A program made the position numbers and the translations under genes. Source: Gymnodinialimonas ceratoperidinii (lineage in GTDB: Bacteria; Pseudomonadota; Alphaproteobacteria; Rhodobacterales; Rhodobacteraceae). From it: 64,000 nt of DNA. Shown piece by piece: positions 47,004 to 55,108 of the stretch. Each line of letters begins with the position of its first letter. Position 1 is the stretch's first letter. Location: NCBI RefSeq assembly GCF_019297855.1, contig NZ_CP079194.1:2157501-2221500 (forward strand), read 5' to 3'. The notes beneath the pieces were generated by a model that made no database searches, had not been told where the DNA came from, and saw only the letters and a list, made by a program, of their open reading frames with translations.

Positions 47004-47995
47004 TATGCGTTCACATCAACAACAACGCGGCCTCGGACGCCGCCTTTCAGGATCGCGCGGCCAAGGTCCGGGAGGTCGGATAGCGTGGCCGGTTCGATCA
47101 TGGCCTCGAGCTTGTCCATCGGCAGGTCGCGGGCGATGGCTTCCCAGGCGCGGAGACGGTTGTCGTAGGGCTGCATGACGGAATCGATGCCGAGCAGGTT
47201 CACGCCGCGCAGCAGGAAGGGGATCACGGTGGCGGGAAGTCCCGCCCCGCCTGCGAGACCCACGGCGGCGACGGAGGCACCGTATTTCATCTGGCCCAAA
47301 ACGCGGGCGAGCATGTCACCGCCGACGGCATCGACGCAGCCGGCCCAGGTCTCGGCTTCCAGCGGGCGCTTGGTGGTCTCGTTGAGCTCCGCGCGCGGCA
47401 CGATGCGGCTGGCGCCGAGGGACTTGAGGTAATCCTCCTGCTCGGGCCGGCCGGTGACTGCGGCGACGTCATGTCCTTTGGCGGCGAGGATGGCAGTCGC
47501 GACCGAGCCCACGCCACCCGCTGCACCGGTCACAAGAACTTCGCCATTTCCGGTGGTTAGACCGTGATCTTCAAGTGCCATGACAGCGAGCATGGCGGTG
47601 AAACCGGCGGTGCCGACGGCCATGGCCTGCCGGGTCGTGAGGCCGTCCGGGAGCGGCACCAGCCAGTCCGCGTTGACGCGGGCCTTCTGCGCGTAGCCGC
47701 CCCAATGCATCTCGCCCACGCGCCAGCCGGTCAGTACGACCTTGTCGCCGGGGCTGTAGCGGTCATCGTCGGAGGCCTCGACCGTGCCGGCGAAATCGAT
47801 GCCAGGGACATGGGGGTAATGGCGCACCAACCCGCCGCCGGGGCCGACACACAGGCCGTCCTTGTAGTTGAGGGTCGAATAATCGACAGCGACCGTCACA
47901 TTGCCCTCGGGCAGGCGATCCTCGGTGATTTGCTGGACCGAGGCGCTGGTCTTGCCTTCGTCGTTCTTCTCTACGATCAACGCGTTGAACGTCAT
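47003..47995 (-). CDS. acuI: Acrylyl-CoA reductase AcuI
   Basis: NADPH-dependent MDR enzyme that reduces acrylyl-CoA to propionyl-CoA, detoxifying acrylate from DMSP breakdown. The 330-residue protein shows the family sequence YSTLNYKDGLCVGPGGGLVR, HVPGIDFAGTV, and the Rossmann loop GAAGGVGS. It ends in GRVVVDVNA, as in the Ruegeria enzyme I recall. It lies 51 bp downstream of dmdA, the same order as in Ruegeria pomeroyi. The sulfotransferase gene overlaps its stop. Confidence 0.93.
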   Translation of the reverse strand: MTFNALIVEKNDEGKTSASVQQITEDRLPEGNVTVAVDYSTLNYKDGLCVGPGGGLVRHYPHVPGIDFAGTVEASDDDRYSPGDKVVLTGWRVGEMHWGGYAQKARVNADWLVPLPDGLTTRQAMAVGTAGFTAMLAVMALEDHGLTTGNGEVLVTGAAGGVGSVATAILAAKGHDVAAVTGRPEQEDYLKSLGASRIVPRAELNETTKRPLEAETWAGCVDAVGGDMLARVLGQMKYGASVAAVGLAGGAGLPATVIPFLLRGVNLLGIDSVMQPYDNRLRAWEAIARDLPMDKLEAMIEPATLSDLPDLGRAILKGGVRGRVVVDVNA

Positions 47996-48046
47996 GGGGT
48001 CACTCCTTCAAGTGTTGCGTCAAGATTGCACCTTAAGCTGCTGCAA

Positions 48047-49150
48047 TCAAATCCAGAATTTCTCTCTGACCTCGGCGGGCAGCGCGCCTTCCGGGGTCTG
48101 GACGTGGAGCTGCGTGCCCGCGTCCCAATGGGTCATGCGGACCATGCCGATCGCCACGCCCTCGCCGAAATCGGGGCTGAGCGCGGCGGAGGTCACCTGA
48201 CCCACGCGCTTGTCGCCGGCCATCAGCGGCCAGACCCGGTCACAGCCGGGCAGCGAGGGCGCATCGATGGCGATGGGGCGGACCTGCTGCACGGGCCCTT
48301 CCTTGGCAACCCGCAATAGCGCGTCGCGGCCGATGCAGCCTACCGCCGTCGCGGTGTTGCAGAAACGGCCGAGGCCGCATTCGTGGGGGGTGTTGTCGTC
48401 GGTCATGTCGTTGCCGTAGCTCAGCAGCCCGCCCTCGATCCGCTCGATCCCGTTGGGGCAGCCGGCGTGCACGTCGAGCTCGGCCCCCGCCTCCATCAGC
48501 GCGTTCCAGAGCGGCATGCCCAGATCCCATCCTTCGACGTAGATCTCGAAGCCGCCCTGCTTGGAGTAGCCGGAGCGGGCGATCAGCATGTCGTGACCCT
48601 GAAAATCGAACCAGCCGAAGCGGAAGAAGCGGATGTCGCGGACCGCGTCGCCGAAGACACGGGCCAGCAGATCGTCCGAGCGCGGGCCCTGAACGGCAAG
48701 GGGCGACACGTCCGGCTCATCAACCAGCACGTCGAGGCGATAGCCTTGCGCCACGCCCTTGACCCAAAGCAAGAGGTCGCTGTCGGCAATGGAAATCCAC
48801 CAGCGATCCTCGGCCAGTTTCAGCAGCACTGGATCGTTGAGCATCCCACCGGTCTCGTCCACCACCGGCATGTAGTAGCATTGGCCGGGCAGCATCCCGC
48901 GCAGGTCGCGGGGGGTGAGCATCTGCACCAACCGGCCCGCGTCGGGGCCGCGAATTTCCACCTGCCGCTCGACCGCGACATCCCAGACCTGCACCGCCTC
49001 CTTCAGGTGGCGATAGTCCTCTTCCACGCTGCGAAACACCGTGGGCAGAAGCATCCTGTTGTAGACGGTAAAGGCCTTGCAGCCCGCGGCTTCGACCCCG
49101 TCGGAGAACGGTGTGCGACGCAGGCGGCGGGAGGGAGAGATCAGAGCCAT
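48047..49150 (-). CDS. dmdA: Dimethylsulfoniopropionate demethylase DmdA
   Basis: Transfers a methyl group from DMSP to tetrahydrofolate, giving methylmercaptopropionate, the first step of DMSP demethylation. The 367-residue protein has the GcvT/aminomethyltransferase fold: YNRMLLPTVF, AVERQVEIRGPDA, then YSKQGGFEIYVEG and CGLGRFCN segments. Glycine-cleavage T proteins share the fold, but the acuI neighbour and the DMSP-specific N-terminus favour DmdA. It is the first gene of dmdA-acuI-sulfotransferase and is divergent from a secreted protein gene. Confidence 0.92.
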   Translation of the reverse strand: MALISPSRRLRRTPFSDGVEAAGCKAFTVYNRMLLPTVFRSVEEDYRHLKEAVQVWDVAVERQVEIRGPDAGRLVQMLTPRDLRGMLPGQCYYMPVVDETGGMLNDPVLLKLAEDRWWISIADSDLLLWVKGVAQGYRLDVLVDEPDVSPLAVQGPRSDDLLARVFGDAVRDIRFFRFGWFDFQGHDMLIARSGYSKQGGFEIYVEGWDLGMPLWNALMEAGAELDVHAGCPNGIERIEGGLLSYGNDMTDDNTPHECGLGRFCNTATAVGCIGRDALLRVAKEGPVQQVRPIAIDAPSLPGCDRVWPLMAGDKRVGQVTSAALSPDFGEGVAIGMVRMTHWDAGTQLHVQTPEGALPAEVREKFWI

Positions 49151-49224
49151 CGGAGGGTCTCCTTACCTTGGCGAGACGATCTGGGTCCGAATAGGATGGT
49201 CGGCATCAACCCAGAGGATTTTCC

Positions 49225-49689
49225 ATGAACAAAGTATTTTTGACCGCGGTAGCCGTTCTCGCAGCAACCACGGCGGGACATGCCCAGACCATCGGGCCGG
49301 AGCGGGTTGCGGCCGCGATCCTGACGGGTTTCCAGTTCCAGGACGTGGACATGATCGCGCCCTTCGCCAACGAGACCAACGCAGCGTTCTTTCACGGCCT
49401 GCAGAGCGGCACCGAAGACCCGGCCGAGCTCTTCGACGGGGACCGTGGCGCGGCGGGCATTGCTTGGGACGGCATGATCCTTCCGGTGCGCTACAACGAC
49501 AGGGCGCAGGCCGTGGTGCCCTTCGCCATCGAGGGAGAGGCCACGGCGATGCCGCTCGGATCGGGCGTGGAGGGGCGCTACATCTCGGTCGTGCTGTCGC
49601 TCGACAGCCCCGAGGATACGTCCTGGGGTCTTGTCGATTTCAACTACATCGACCGCGCCGAGTACGCCGCGATGGCCGAGACGCGCTAG
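49225..49689 (+). CDS. Secreted hypothetical protein
   Basis: A 154-residue protein with a signal peptide (MNKVFLTAVAVLAATTAGHA, likely cleaved after GHA). The mature part is acidic, with no cysteine and no family I recognise. It is divergent from dmdA, 74 bp apart, and could share the dmdA promoter region. A DMSP-linked function is only a positional guess. Confidence 0.7.
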   Translation: MNKVFLTAVAVLAATTAGHAQTIGPERVAAAILTGFQFQDVDMIAPFANETNAAFFHGLQSGTEDPAELFDGDRGAAGIAWDGMILPVRYNDRAQAVVPFAIEGEATAMPLGSGVEGRYISVVLSLDSPEDTSWGLVDFNYIDRAEYAAMAETR

Positions 49690-49751
49690 CTCTCCCCCCG
49701 CCCCTGAAACCGCAGGGCGCGCGCCGGTCAGGCGCGCATCGCGACCGCGTC

Positions 49752-50468
49752 TCACCGCCCGCCGCCGGCGGAGCCGGACCAGTCAATCGGGCAGATCTCC
49801 GCGGATTTGCCGGAGAAATCCCACATCTTGCCGAAGTCGCGCACGCGGCTCTTGAGGCCTTTGGCCGCGATGATATCGGGGCCCATCCAGTACTTGGAAT
49901 TGGTGATCATCACCGGATGCTCGGGGTTGCCGCCGTCGATCATCTGCACTTCGCCCTGGATCTTCTTGCCCACGAAGAGCCCGCGCTTGTTGCCCTCGCG
50001 GGTGATCTCGACCTTCTCGCGCTCGGCATTGACGATGTCGGAGACCAGCAGCGTGAAGAGCCCCGTGGTGCCGCCAGCCGCGCCCGAGAAGATCTCGAGC
50101 AGGCCCTGATACGCCTTGCCGCTGGCGCGATCGTCGACATAGGCCGCCACCTGCCAGCCGCCGTCGGCCATGCGGCCGGGGATATAGACCATCAGGCCGA
50201 CGTTGAGACCCGAAAGATCCTCGCCCTCGAAGTGGCCTTCGTCGATCGCAATGCCCATCCAGGCCTTGCAGTCACCCTCGGTCGGCTCGTGCTTGCCGAG
50301 CGACACGACGCAGGGGCAGAAAACGGTGCAGGAGCAGTTCAGGATCAACTCGCCCTTGATCGCCCAATCGCGCGGCGTGATCTTGCGGCGCTTGGGGTTG
50401 TCCATGCGGCTGTCGATGCGCTGACTGACCGCGAGGCGATCGGCGTCGGGGCGTTTCTTGGTGCTCAT
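49752..50468 (-). CDS. DUF1326 domain protein
   Basis: A 238-residue protein with a cysteine cluster CSCTVFCPC (C45, C47, C51, C53), the DUF1326 hallmark and a plausible metal-binding site. The rest is beta-rich (MVYIPGRMADGGWQVAAYVD). It lies 11 bp downstream of the DUF2182 gene; the two families co-occur widely and may act together on a metal. The metal and reaction are unknown. Confidence 0.82.
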   Translation of the reverse strand: MSTKKRPDADRLAVSQRIDSRMDNPKRRKITPRDWAIKGELILNCSCTVFCPCVVSLGKHEPTEGDCKAWMGIAIDEGHFEGEDLSGLNVGLMVYIPGRMADGGWQVAAYVDDRASGKAYQGLLEIFSGAAGGTTGLFTLLVSDIVNAEREKVEITREGNKRGLFVGKKIQGEVQMIDGGNPEHPVMITNSKYWMGPDIIAAKGLKSRVRDFGKMWDFSGKSAEICPIDWSGSAGGGR

Positions 50469-50479
50469 ATCTTCTCTCC

Positions 50480-51370
50480 CTATGCGGCGATGTAGGGGTA
50501 CGCGAGCACGCCCAATCCACCGATCATCAGTGCCGCCCCGAGGGGCTTGGTTACATAGTGCCCGATCTGGGGCAGTTTCTCAAAAACCATGAACAGCGTG
50601 GCGAGGCCCATCCACAGCAGGCTCATCATGCCGCCCACGAAGCCGAGCGCCATGAAGCCCCAACAGCAGCCGGCGCAGAAAGTGCCGAGGCCGAGGCCCA
50701 TGCGCAGGCCGCCAGAGAAGCCGGTGCGCCAATGGCCGAGGAAATAGGTCATCGGGGCGTGACAGACGCCGTGGCAGACCTCTTTCGCGCGGGTGAACTG
50801 GAAGCCGCCCACGAGGATCAGCAATCCGCCCGCGATCCATGTGTTGGAGGCGACCCCCATCATGTCGATCACCCCGGCGCGCAGGAGCGCGATCTGGGTC
50901 AGCGCGAACAGCGCGGCCATGGCGATCCAGACGATGGAATAGCCCGCAAGCACGCCAAGCCACCCCGCCCGCGTGCCGTCGGCGGAGGTGATCAGCCGGT
51001 CGTAATTGGTAAGCGTGGGAACCAGCGTGGGCAGCATCATCGCCGCCATCATCAGGGTCCACATGCCGAAAAGCGGGTTGAAACGGGTCATCGCGGACAT
51101 GTCCATCGCGGGCATGTCGGCGGCAGGCAATTCCATGGCAGGCATGTCGCTCGCGGCCATGTCAGAAGCCGGCATCCCGCCCATCGGCGCGGCTTGCATC
51201 TCCATCGCGCCCATCTCGCTCGTCCCCATGTCCATCGCACCCATGTCCATGGTCGGGCGACCGATGAGGTCCAGCCCCATTCCGGTGCTCATCTGGTAGA
51301 GCACCACCCATGAGATCAGGATGATGGAGAAGAACGTGAGCCAGAGGGCCGATTTGAAAGCGTGGGTCAT
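50480..51370 (-). CDS. DUF2182 membrane protein with a methionine-rich loop
   Basis: A 296-residue inner-membrane protein. A first helix (about 8-26) is followed by a periplasmic-looking stretch at 41-94 that holds about 16 methionines in MDM, MEM and PAM-type repeats, then at least six helices containing cysteine pairs (CHGVCH, CAGCCWG). The start at 51370 begins directly at the first helix; the longer open frame upstream has no coding character. Methionine-rich segments often bind copper(I), so a copper role with the DUF1326 partner is inferred. Confidence 0.8.
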   Translation of the reverse strand: MTHAFKSALWLTFFSIILISWVVLYQMSTGMGLDLIGRPTMDMGAMDMGTSEMGAMEMQAAPMGGMPASDMAASDMPAMELPAADMPAMDMSAMTRFNPLFGMWTLMMAAMMLPTLVPTLTNYDRLITSADGTRAGWLGVLAGYSIVWIAMAALFALTQIALLRAGVIDMMGVASNTWIAGGLLILVGGFQFTRAKEVCHGVCHAPMTYFLGHWRTGFSGGLRMGLGLGTFCAGCCWGFMALGFVGGMMSLLWMGLATLFMVFEKLPQIGHYVTKPLGAALMIGGLGVLAYPYIAA

Positions 51371-51427
51371 CGTCAGGGATCCTGAGGCGCGTCGGCCAAT
51401 GAGAGCGATTCCGGTTGCACAAAGTGA

Positions 51428-51451
51428 TGTCAGACAATTAAATGTCTGACA
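51428..51451. promoter_or_regulatory. Double operator over the GntR/FadR start
   Basis: Two 9-bp arms, TGTCAGACA and TGTCTGACA, are separated by 6 bp; each arm is a near-palindrome with the GT-N3-AC core of FadR-type operators, and together they form a perfect inverted repeat. The repeat ends one base before the ATG, leaving no ribosome-binding site, so autoregulation and a leaderless or downstream start are suggested. Confidence 0.6.
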
Positions 51452-51452
51452 A

Positions 51453-52190
51453 ATGAAAATCGATCCGAATTCCAAAGCCGACCTTTCGGCGCAGATCGCC
51501 TCGGCCATTCGCGATGCCATCATCGCGGGCGAGCTGATCGTGGACACGCGCCTGCCTTCGGAGGCGGAACTGTCCGAGACCTTCGAGGTCTCGCGGTCCA
51601 CCGTGCGCGAGGCACTCAAGCGGCTGGCGGCGCAATCGCTGATCCGCACGCAGCGGGGCGCGTTCGGCGGCGCCTTCGTCAATCGGCTCTCCTACGAGGA
51701 CGCCTACGGGCAACATATCACGACCTCGACGCTGCTTCTGGGGATGAACGAGGTGGGCTTCGATACCGCCTGCGAGGCGCGGTTCGCGCTGGAGCGGGCC
51801 TGCGCCGATCTGTCGGCGGCCCGGCGCACGGCGGATCATCTGGCGACGATGCGCGTGGAGGCGTTGCGGCAGGGCCAGCCGGGGCTGAGCGACGAGGCCT
51901 TCTGCGCCTCGGACGTGGCCTTTCACCGGGCGCTGGTGGACGGCGCCGACAACCCGGTGATGTCCTATCAACTGGCCGGCGCGGTCGAGGCGATGCAGCC
52001 CTTGATGAACATGATCACCTTCACGGCCCGCAACCGCGCCGAGATCGTACGGCTGCACAGCCTGATCGCGGATGCGGCAGAAGCCCGTGACGGCGCGGCG
52101 GTGGCCTCGGCCCTGACCGAGTTGGAGGCCTATACCAAGACCCTCGCACAGTCGGTCTTCGCCGCCCGCGCCAAGGGCGCCAGCGCCTGA
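51453..52190 (+). CDS. FadR/GntR family transcriptional regulator (FCD domain)
   Basis: A 245-residue regulator with an N-terminal winged helix-turn-helix (LPSEAELSETFEVSRSTVRE at about 34-53) and an all-helical FCD ligand domain with metal-binding candidates such as the D and H in ASDVAFHRALVDG. It probably represses itself through the operator at 51428. It may also control the solute-binding protein gene 130 bp downstream. The ligand is unknown. Confidence 0.88.
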   Translation: MKIDPNSKADLSAQIASAIRDAIIAGELIVDTRLPSEAELSETFEVSRSTVREALKRLAAQSLIRTQRGAFGGAFVNRLSYEDAYGQHITTSTLLLGMNEVGFDTACEARFALERACADLSAARRTADHLATMRVEALRQGQPGLSDEAFCASDVAFHRALVDGADNPVMSYQLAGAVEAMQPLMNMITFTARNRAEIVRLHSLIADAAEARDGAAVASALTELEAYTKTLAQSVFAARAKGASA

Positions 52191-52319
52191 GCGGGAACGC
52201 GCCGGGGGCTCATCCGCTGTCGCGATGGCGCCATGCTGAATCGCTTGAGATTGCCCGCCCCCGGCCCTAGTCTCCATGCCAGCCTGACAAGCAAGACCAC
52301 AACAGGGATGTCCCAAACC

Positions 52320-53357
52320 ATGAAAAAAACTGCCCTTCTGACTTCGGCCCTGGCACTCGCCACGGCCCTTCCCGCCGCCGCCCAGAACCTGACGGTGTTC
52401 GACTATTCCGGCTTCGAGGATCCGGCGTTTCACCAGTCCTACATCGACACCCACGGCGGCGCGCCGGAGTTTGTCTTCTTCGGCGACGAGGATGAAGCGT
52501 TTCAACGCCTGCTGGCCGGTTTCCAGTCTGATGTGACCCATATCTGCGCCGGCTCGGTGCCGCGCTGGCAGGCCTCGGGCATCATCGAGCCCTGGGACGC
52601 CGAGCAGATCGAGGCCTTCGAGACCCTTAACGCCGACCTCGTCGGTCAGGACGTTCTGTCGGGATCGGAAGATCTCTACTTCCTGCCGACGGACTACGGC
52701 TCCACCGCCGTGGCCTACAACGCCGATGAGCTGTCCGAGGAAGACGTGACCAGCCTCGAGATCTTCAACAACCCCGCCTATGCCGGCCGCCTGTCGATCC
52801 CCGACAACGTGGACGACGCCTATGCGCTGGCCTATCTCGCCACCGGCGTCACCGACTGGTCCGACGTGAGCGATGCCGAGTTCGAGGCCGCCACCGAGTG
52901 GCTGCGCGGCATCCACCAGAACCTGCGCACATACTGGACCGACCCCGCCGAGATCAGCCAGCTGATCGGCTCGGGCGAGGTTCTGGCGGCCTGGGTCTGG
53001 AACGAAGTGCCCGTCGCCATGGCCGAGGAAGGCTTCAACGTCGGCTTCTCGCGCAACACGACCGAAGGATCATCCGTCTGGCTCTGCGGCTACGTGAACA
53101 TGGTCGAGGGTGCCGGCGAGGAAGCGCAGGCCTATGACTACGTGAACGCCCTGTTGTCCGACGCCTCCGCCGGACCGCTTCTGGACAGCGGCTTCGGCTC
53201 TGCCAATGACGCCGCCCTGCAGGCCCTGGGCGCCGAGGCGCTGGAAGCCTCGGGTCTGGGTGAAGTGACGGTGCCGGTTCTGGCGCAGCTGCCGATCTCT
53301 AACGAGCAGCGCGAGCGTCAGGCGGAAGCGTTCGAGCGCATCAAGGCGGGCTTCTGA
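52320..53357 (+). CDS. Extracellular solute-binding protein (spermidine/putrescine-type ABC SBP)
   Basis: A 345-residue periplasmic binding protein with a signal peptide (MKKTALLTSALALATALPAA then AAQ). The sequence FFGDEDEAFQRLLAGFQ, CAGSVPRWQASGIIEPW and FLPTDYGSTAVAYNAD match the type-2 PotD-like fold. No permease or ATPase gene accompanies it, so it is an orphan SBP that must work with a transporter encoded elsewhere. The ATG at 52320 fits the signal peptide; 52308 is an alternative. A strong terminator follows at 53444. Confidence 0.85.
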   Translation: MKKTALLTSALALATALPAAAQNLTVFDYSGFEDPAFHQSYIDTHGGAPEFVFFGDEDEAFQRLLAGFQSDVTHICAGSVPRWQASGIIEPWDAEQIEAFETLNADLVGQDVLSGSEDLYFLPTDYGSTAVAYNADELSEEDVTSLEIFNNPAYAGRLSIPDNVDDAYALAYLATGVTDWSDVSDAEFEAATEWLRGIHQNLRTYWTDPAEISQLIGSGEVLAAWVWNEVPVAMAEEGFNVGFSRNTTEGSSVWLCGYVNMVEGAGEEAQAYDYVNALLSDASAGPLLDSGFGSANDAALQALGAEALEASGLGEVTVPVLAQLPISNEQRERQAEAFERIKAGF

Positions 53358-53443
53358 TCAAGCCCCAAGGGTCGGCGTCCGCGCCGGCCCTACCCTTGCG
53401 ATGCAACTTCAATGAAAGCACGCAAGCCTTTGGAAACCAAAAA

Positions 53444-53475
53444 AAACGCGCCCCGAATGATCGGGGCGCGTTTCT
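53444..53475. terminator. Intrinsic terminator after the solute-binding protein gene
   Basis: An almost perfect stem (AAACGCGCCCCG with CGGGGCGCGTTT), with A-run before and TTTCTTGTT after, lies 87 bp after the stop. The A-run makes it potentially bidirectional. Confidence 0.9.
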
Positions 53476-53801
53476 TGTTGCGGCCTTGTGAACCTGAGAG
53501 CGCCTAGCGCTCGGACCCCTCCGGTATCAGGTCACATGGTCTGCCAACAAGCAGTCACTCATTCAACTCATCACACACACACGAGATGAACCTATTTCCT
53601 CACCTTAAGTTCCCTACAACCGCCGCCATGACACGGGTAGCTGGCGGCGGCCGTAGGGTAAGGGCGCAAGTGAAACTGGATTTCTCCAGGCACGCTTCCA
53701 TCAGCTCGCGTCCTCTTGTGAACATGTATACATGCCCACAGCAGAGACGCAAGATATTTTACGCGGGTAAAAAAGAAAAATTTTACCGAACGCCGGACGG
53801 G
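53476..53801. other. Gene-free region with hairpins and an operator copy
   Basis: No convincing gene is seen. It holds GAGCGC-CTA-GCGCTC (53498-53512), a 9-bp stem CCGCCGCCA/TGGCGGCGG near 53620-53655, an (AC)n stretch, the palindrome CATGTATACATG at 53723, and an A+T-rich stem (GGTAAAA/TTTTACC) near 53766-53789 that may act as the terminator of the phosphatase gene. A small RNA is possible but not shown. Confidence 0.5.
53719..53734. promoter_or_regulatory. Operator-like palindrome, downstream copy
   Basis: TGAACATGTATACATG includes the perfect 12-bp palindrome CATGTATACATG. The first 14 bases recur exactly at 54398-54411 in the phosphatase/GntR promoter, so both probably bind the same protein, most likely the GntR regulator at 54463. 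Confidence 0.5.
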
Positions 53802-54377
53802 TCAGGTTTTACAGGCTTTGAGCCATGCTTCCTGCTCGGCGCTTTCCACGGCATCGGGGAACTGTTGCCGCACTTTGGCGATGGCTTCGTCAGCGGTGAG
53901 CCCGCCTTCCATCAGGGTCCAGCACGCCATCAGACCGCTGCGCCCTGCCCCGTACTGGCAGCTGAACGCCATGGTGCCGCCCTGGCGCAAAAGCGCCTCG
54001 CGCGTGGGGCGTTGCGCCGCCCACGTGTGTGCCAGAACCTCGGACGGCGTCGCGTAATCCACGATCGGATGATAGGTCAGCGTCAGGCCGACTTCCGCCG
54101 CCGTCGCCTCCAGCAACGTGAACCCCTCCTCCGGCAACTCATCGCGCTCGACCAAAACGACGAGTCCCCGCGCGCCCTCGGCGTAGAGCCCTTCCAGCGT
54201 TTCGCGGCACATCTCGGGGGTGAACACGGCAGAGCCGTCGACGCTGGTCTCAAGGCCCGGGAACCCGGTCATTGCGACTTTCCCGCCGAAGGGATGATCT
54301 GCGACGACACGGATGGAGCCACGAAACGAAGTGGCGGAAGGATCAGGAGAAGAATGGAGAATTCCGGAATGGGACAT
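53802..54377 (-). CDS. Tyrosine/dual-specificity protein phosphatase family protein
   Basis: A 191-residue protein with the phosphatase signature CX5R as CQYGAGRSG (C140, R146) after a hydrophobic strand, the P-loop of cysteine-based phosphatases. An upstream aspartate in PIVDYATPS may be the general acid. It may dephosphorylate a protein or a small phosphate ester. It is divergent from the GntR gene, and a repeated operator-like 14-mer lies both in its promoter and after its 3' end, suggesting GntR control. Confidence 0.8.
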   Translation of the reverse strand: MSHSGILHSSPDPSATSFRGSIRVVADHPFGGKVAMTGFPGLETSVDGSAVFTPEMCRETLEGLYAEGARGLVVLVERDELPEEGFTLLEATAAEVGLTLTYHPIVDYATPSEVLAHTWAAQRPTREALLRQGGTMAFSCQYGAGRSGLMACWTLMEGGLTADEAIAKVRQQFPDAVESAEQEAWLKACKT

Positions 54378-54397
54378 TGTTTTTATACGCTTTCACT

Positions 54398-54411
54398 TGA
54401 ACATGTATACA
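54398..54411. promoter_or_regulatory. Operator-like 14-mer in the phosphatase/GntR divergent promoter
   Basis: TGAACATGTATACA is identical to the first 14 bases of the site at 53719. It lies 20 bp from the phosphatase start and 51 bp from the GntR start, in the 85-bp divergent region, a fitting place for autoregulation and control of the neighbour. Confidence 0.55.
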
Positions 54412-54462
54412 CTTACACCTATCCCAAAAGCAGCCGCAACTCCCTGATCAAGGTACGCGATA

Positions 54463-55077
54463 ATGTCTAAACACAACGCCGATTCTATCGCCGAAGCATT
54501 GCGCAAACGGATCTGTCTGGAGCCGCCCACGGCAAGCCCCGTGCTGCACGAGCAATCCCTCGCGGAAGAATTCGCCGTGTCGCGCACCCCGGTGCGGCAA
54601 GCGTTGCAGCGGCTGGCCTACGAGCGTCTGGTCGAGGTCCGCTCGGGCGTCGGCACCATGGTGTCACCCCTGAAGCTCGAAAACCGCGACGACGATATTG
54701 ACCTGGCATTTTCCCTGCTGCGGGTTGCCGCGCGGCTGGAGGGCGACAAACCGCTGTCGGTCGAGGCGCGCGCCTATATCGTGGCGCTCGAACGTCAGGT
54801 CGCGGCCGCCGAGGTCCTTGATATCGAAACCAACTACACGATCCGCGCCACAGCGCTGATGGCGATCAGCCGCGAGATGTCGAACGACATTCTGGCCGAC
54901 GCCCTGAAGGCAGCGCTTTGGCGTCTGTTCCGCTGGCGGATGGATGAGGCCGCGAAATCGCGGTCGGGCAAGGATAACCGCCTGCCGGAAGTGATGGAGA
55001 TGATGGCAGAGGCCACGCGGAAAGGCACCGTAAGAGCGCTTCTCGAAGCGCAGCTTCCGCCCGATACTCCCTCTTGA
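54463..55077 (+). CDS. GntR family transcriptional regulator
   Basis: A 204-residue regulator. The winged helix-turn-helix includes EQSLAEEFAVSRTPVRQALQ at about 30-49, followed by an FCD-like helical domain that is shorter than usual. It probably binds the repeated TGAACATGTATACA sites and controls the divergent phosphatase. Its stop lies inside the -35 region of the ssrA promoter, so transcription of gntR runs directly into ssrA. Confidence 0.85.
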   Translation: MSKHNADSIAEALRKRICLEPPTASPVLHEQSLAEEFAVSRTPVRQALQRLAYERLVEVRSGVGTMVSPLKLENRDDDIDLAFSLLRVAARLEGDKPLSVEARAYIVALERQVAAAEVLDIETNYTIRATALMAISREMSNDILADALKAALWRLFRWRMDEAAKSRSGKDNRLPEVMEMMAEATRKGTVRALLEAQLPPDTPS

Positions 55078-55102
55078 ACGCAGGCCCCACCCCGCCTATA
55101 TC
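55074..55102 (+). promoter_or_regulatory. Sigma-70 promoter for ssrA
   Basis: TTGAAC and TATATC are separated by 17 bp and lie directly upstream of the tmRNA acceptor piece. The -35 overlaps the gntR stop codon. Expected transcription start is near 55109. Confidence 0.6.
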
Positions 55103-55108
55103 TTGCTT

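Noticed and set aside
53586..54470. A 294-residue plus-strand frame over the gene-free region and the phosphatase gene
   Set aside because: Half is antisense to the phosphatase, the rest covers low-complexity and palindromic DNA, and there is no plausible start context.
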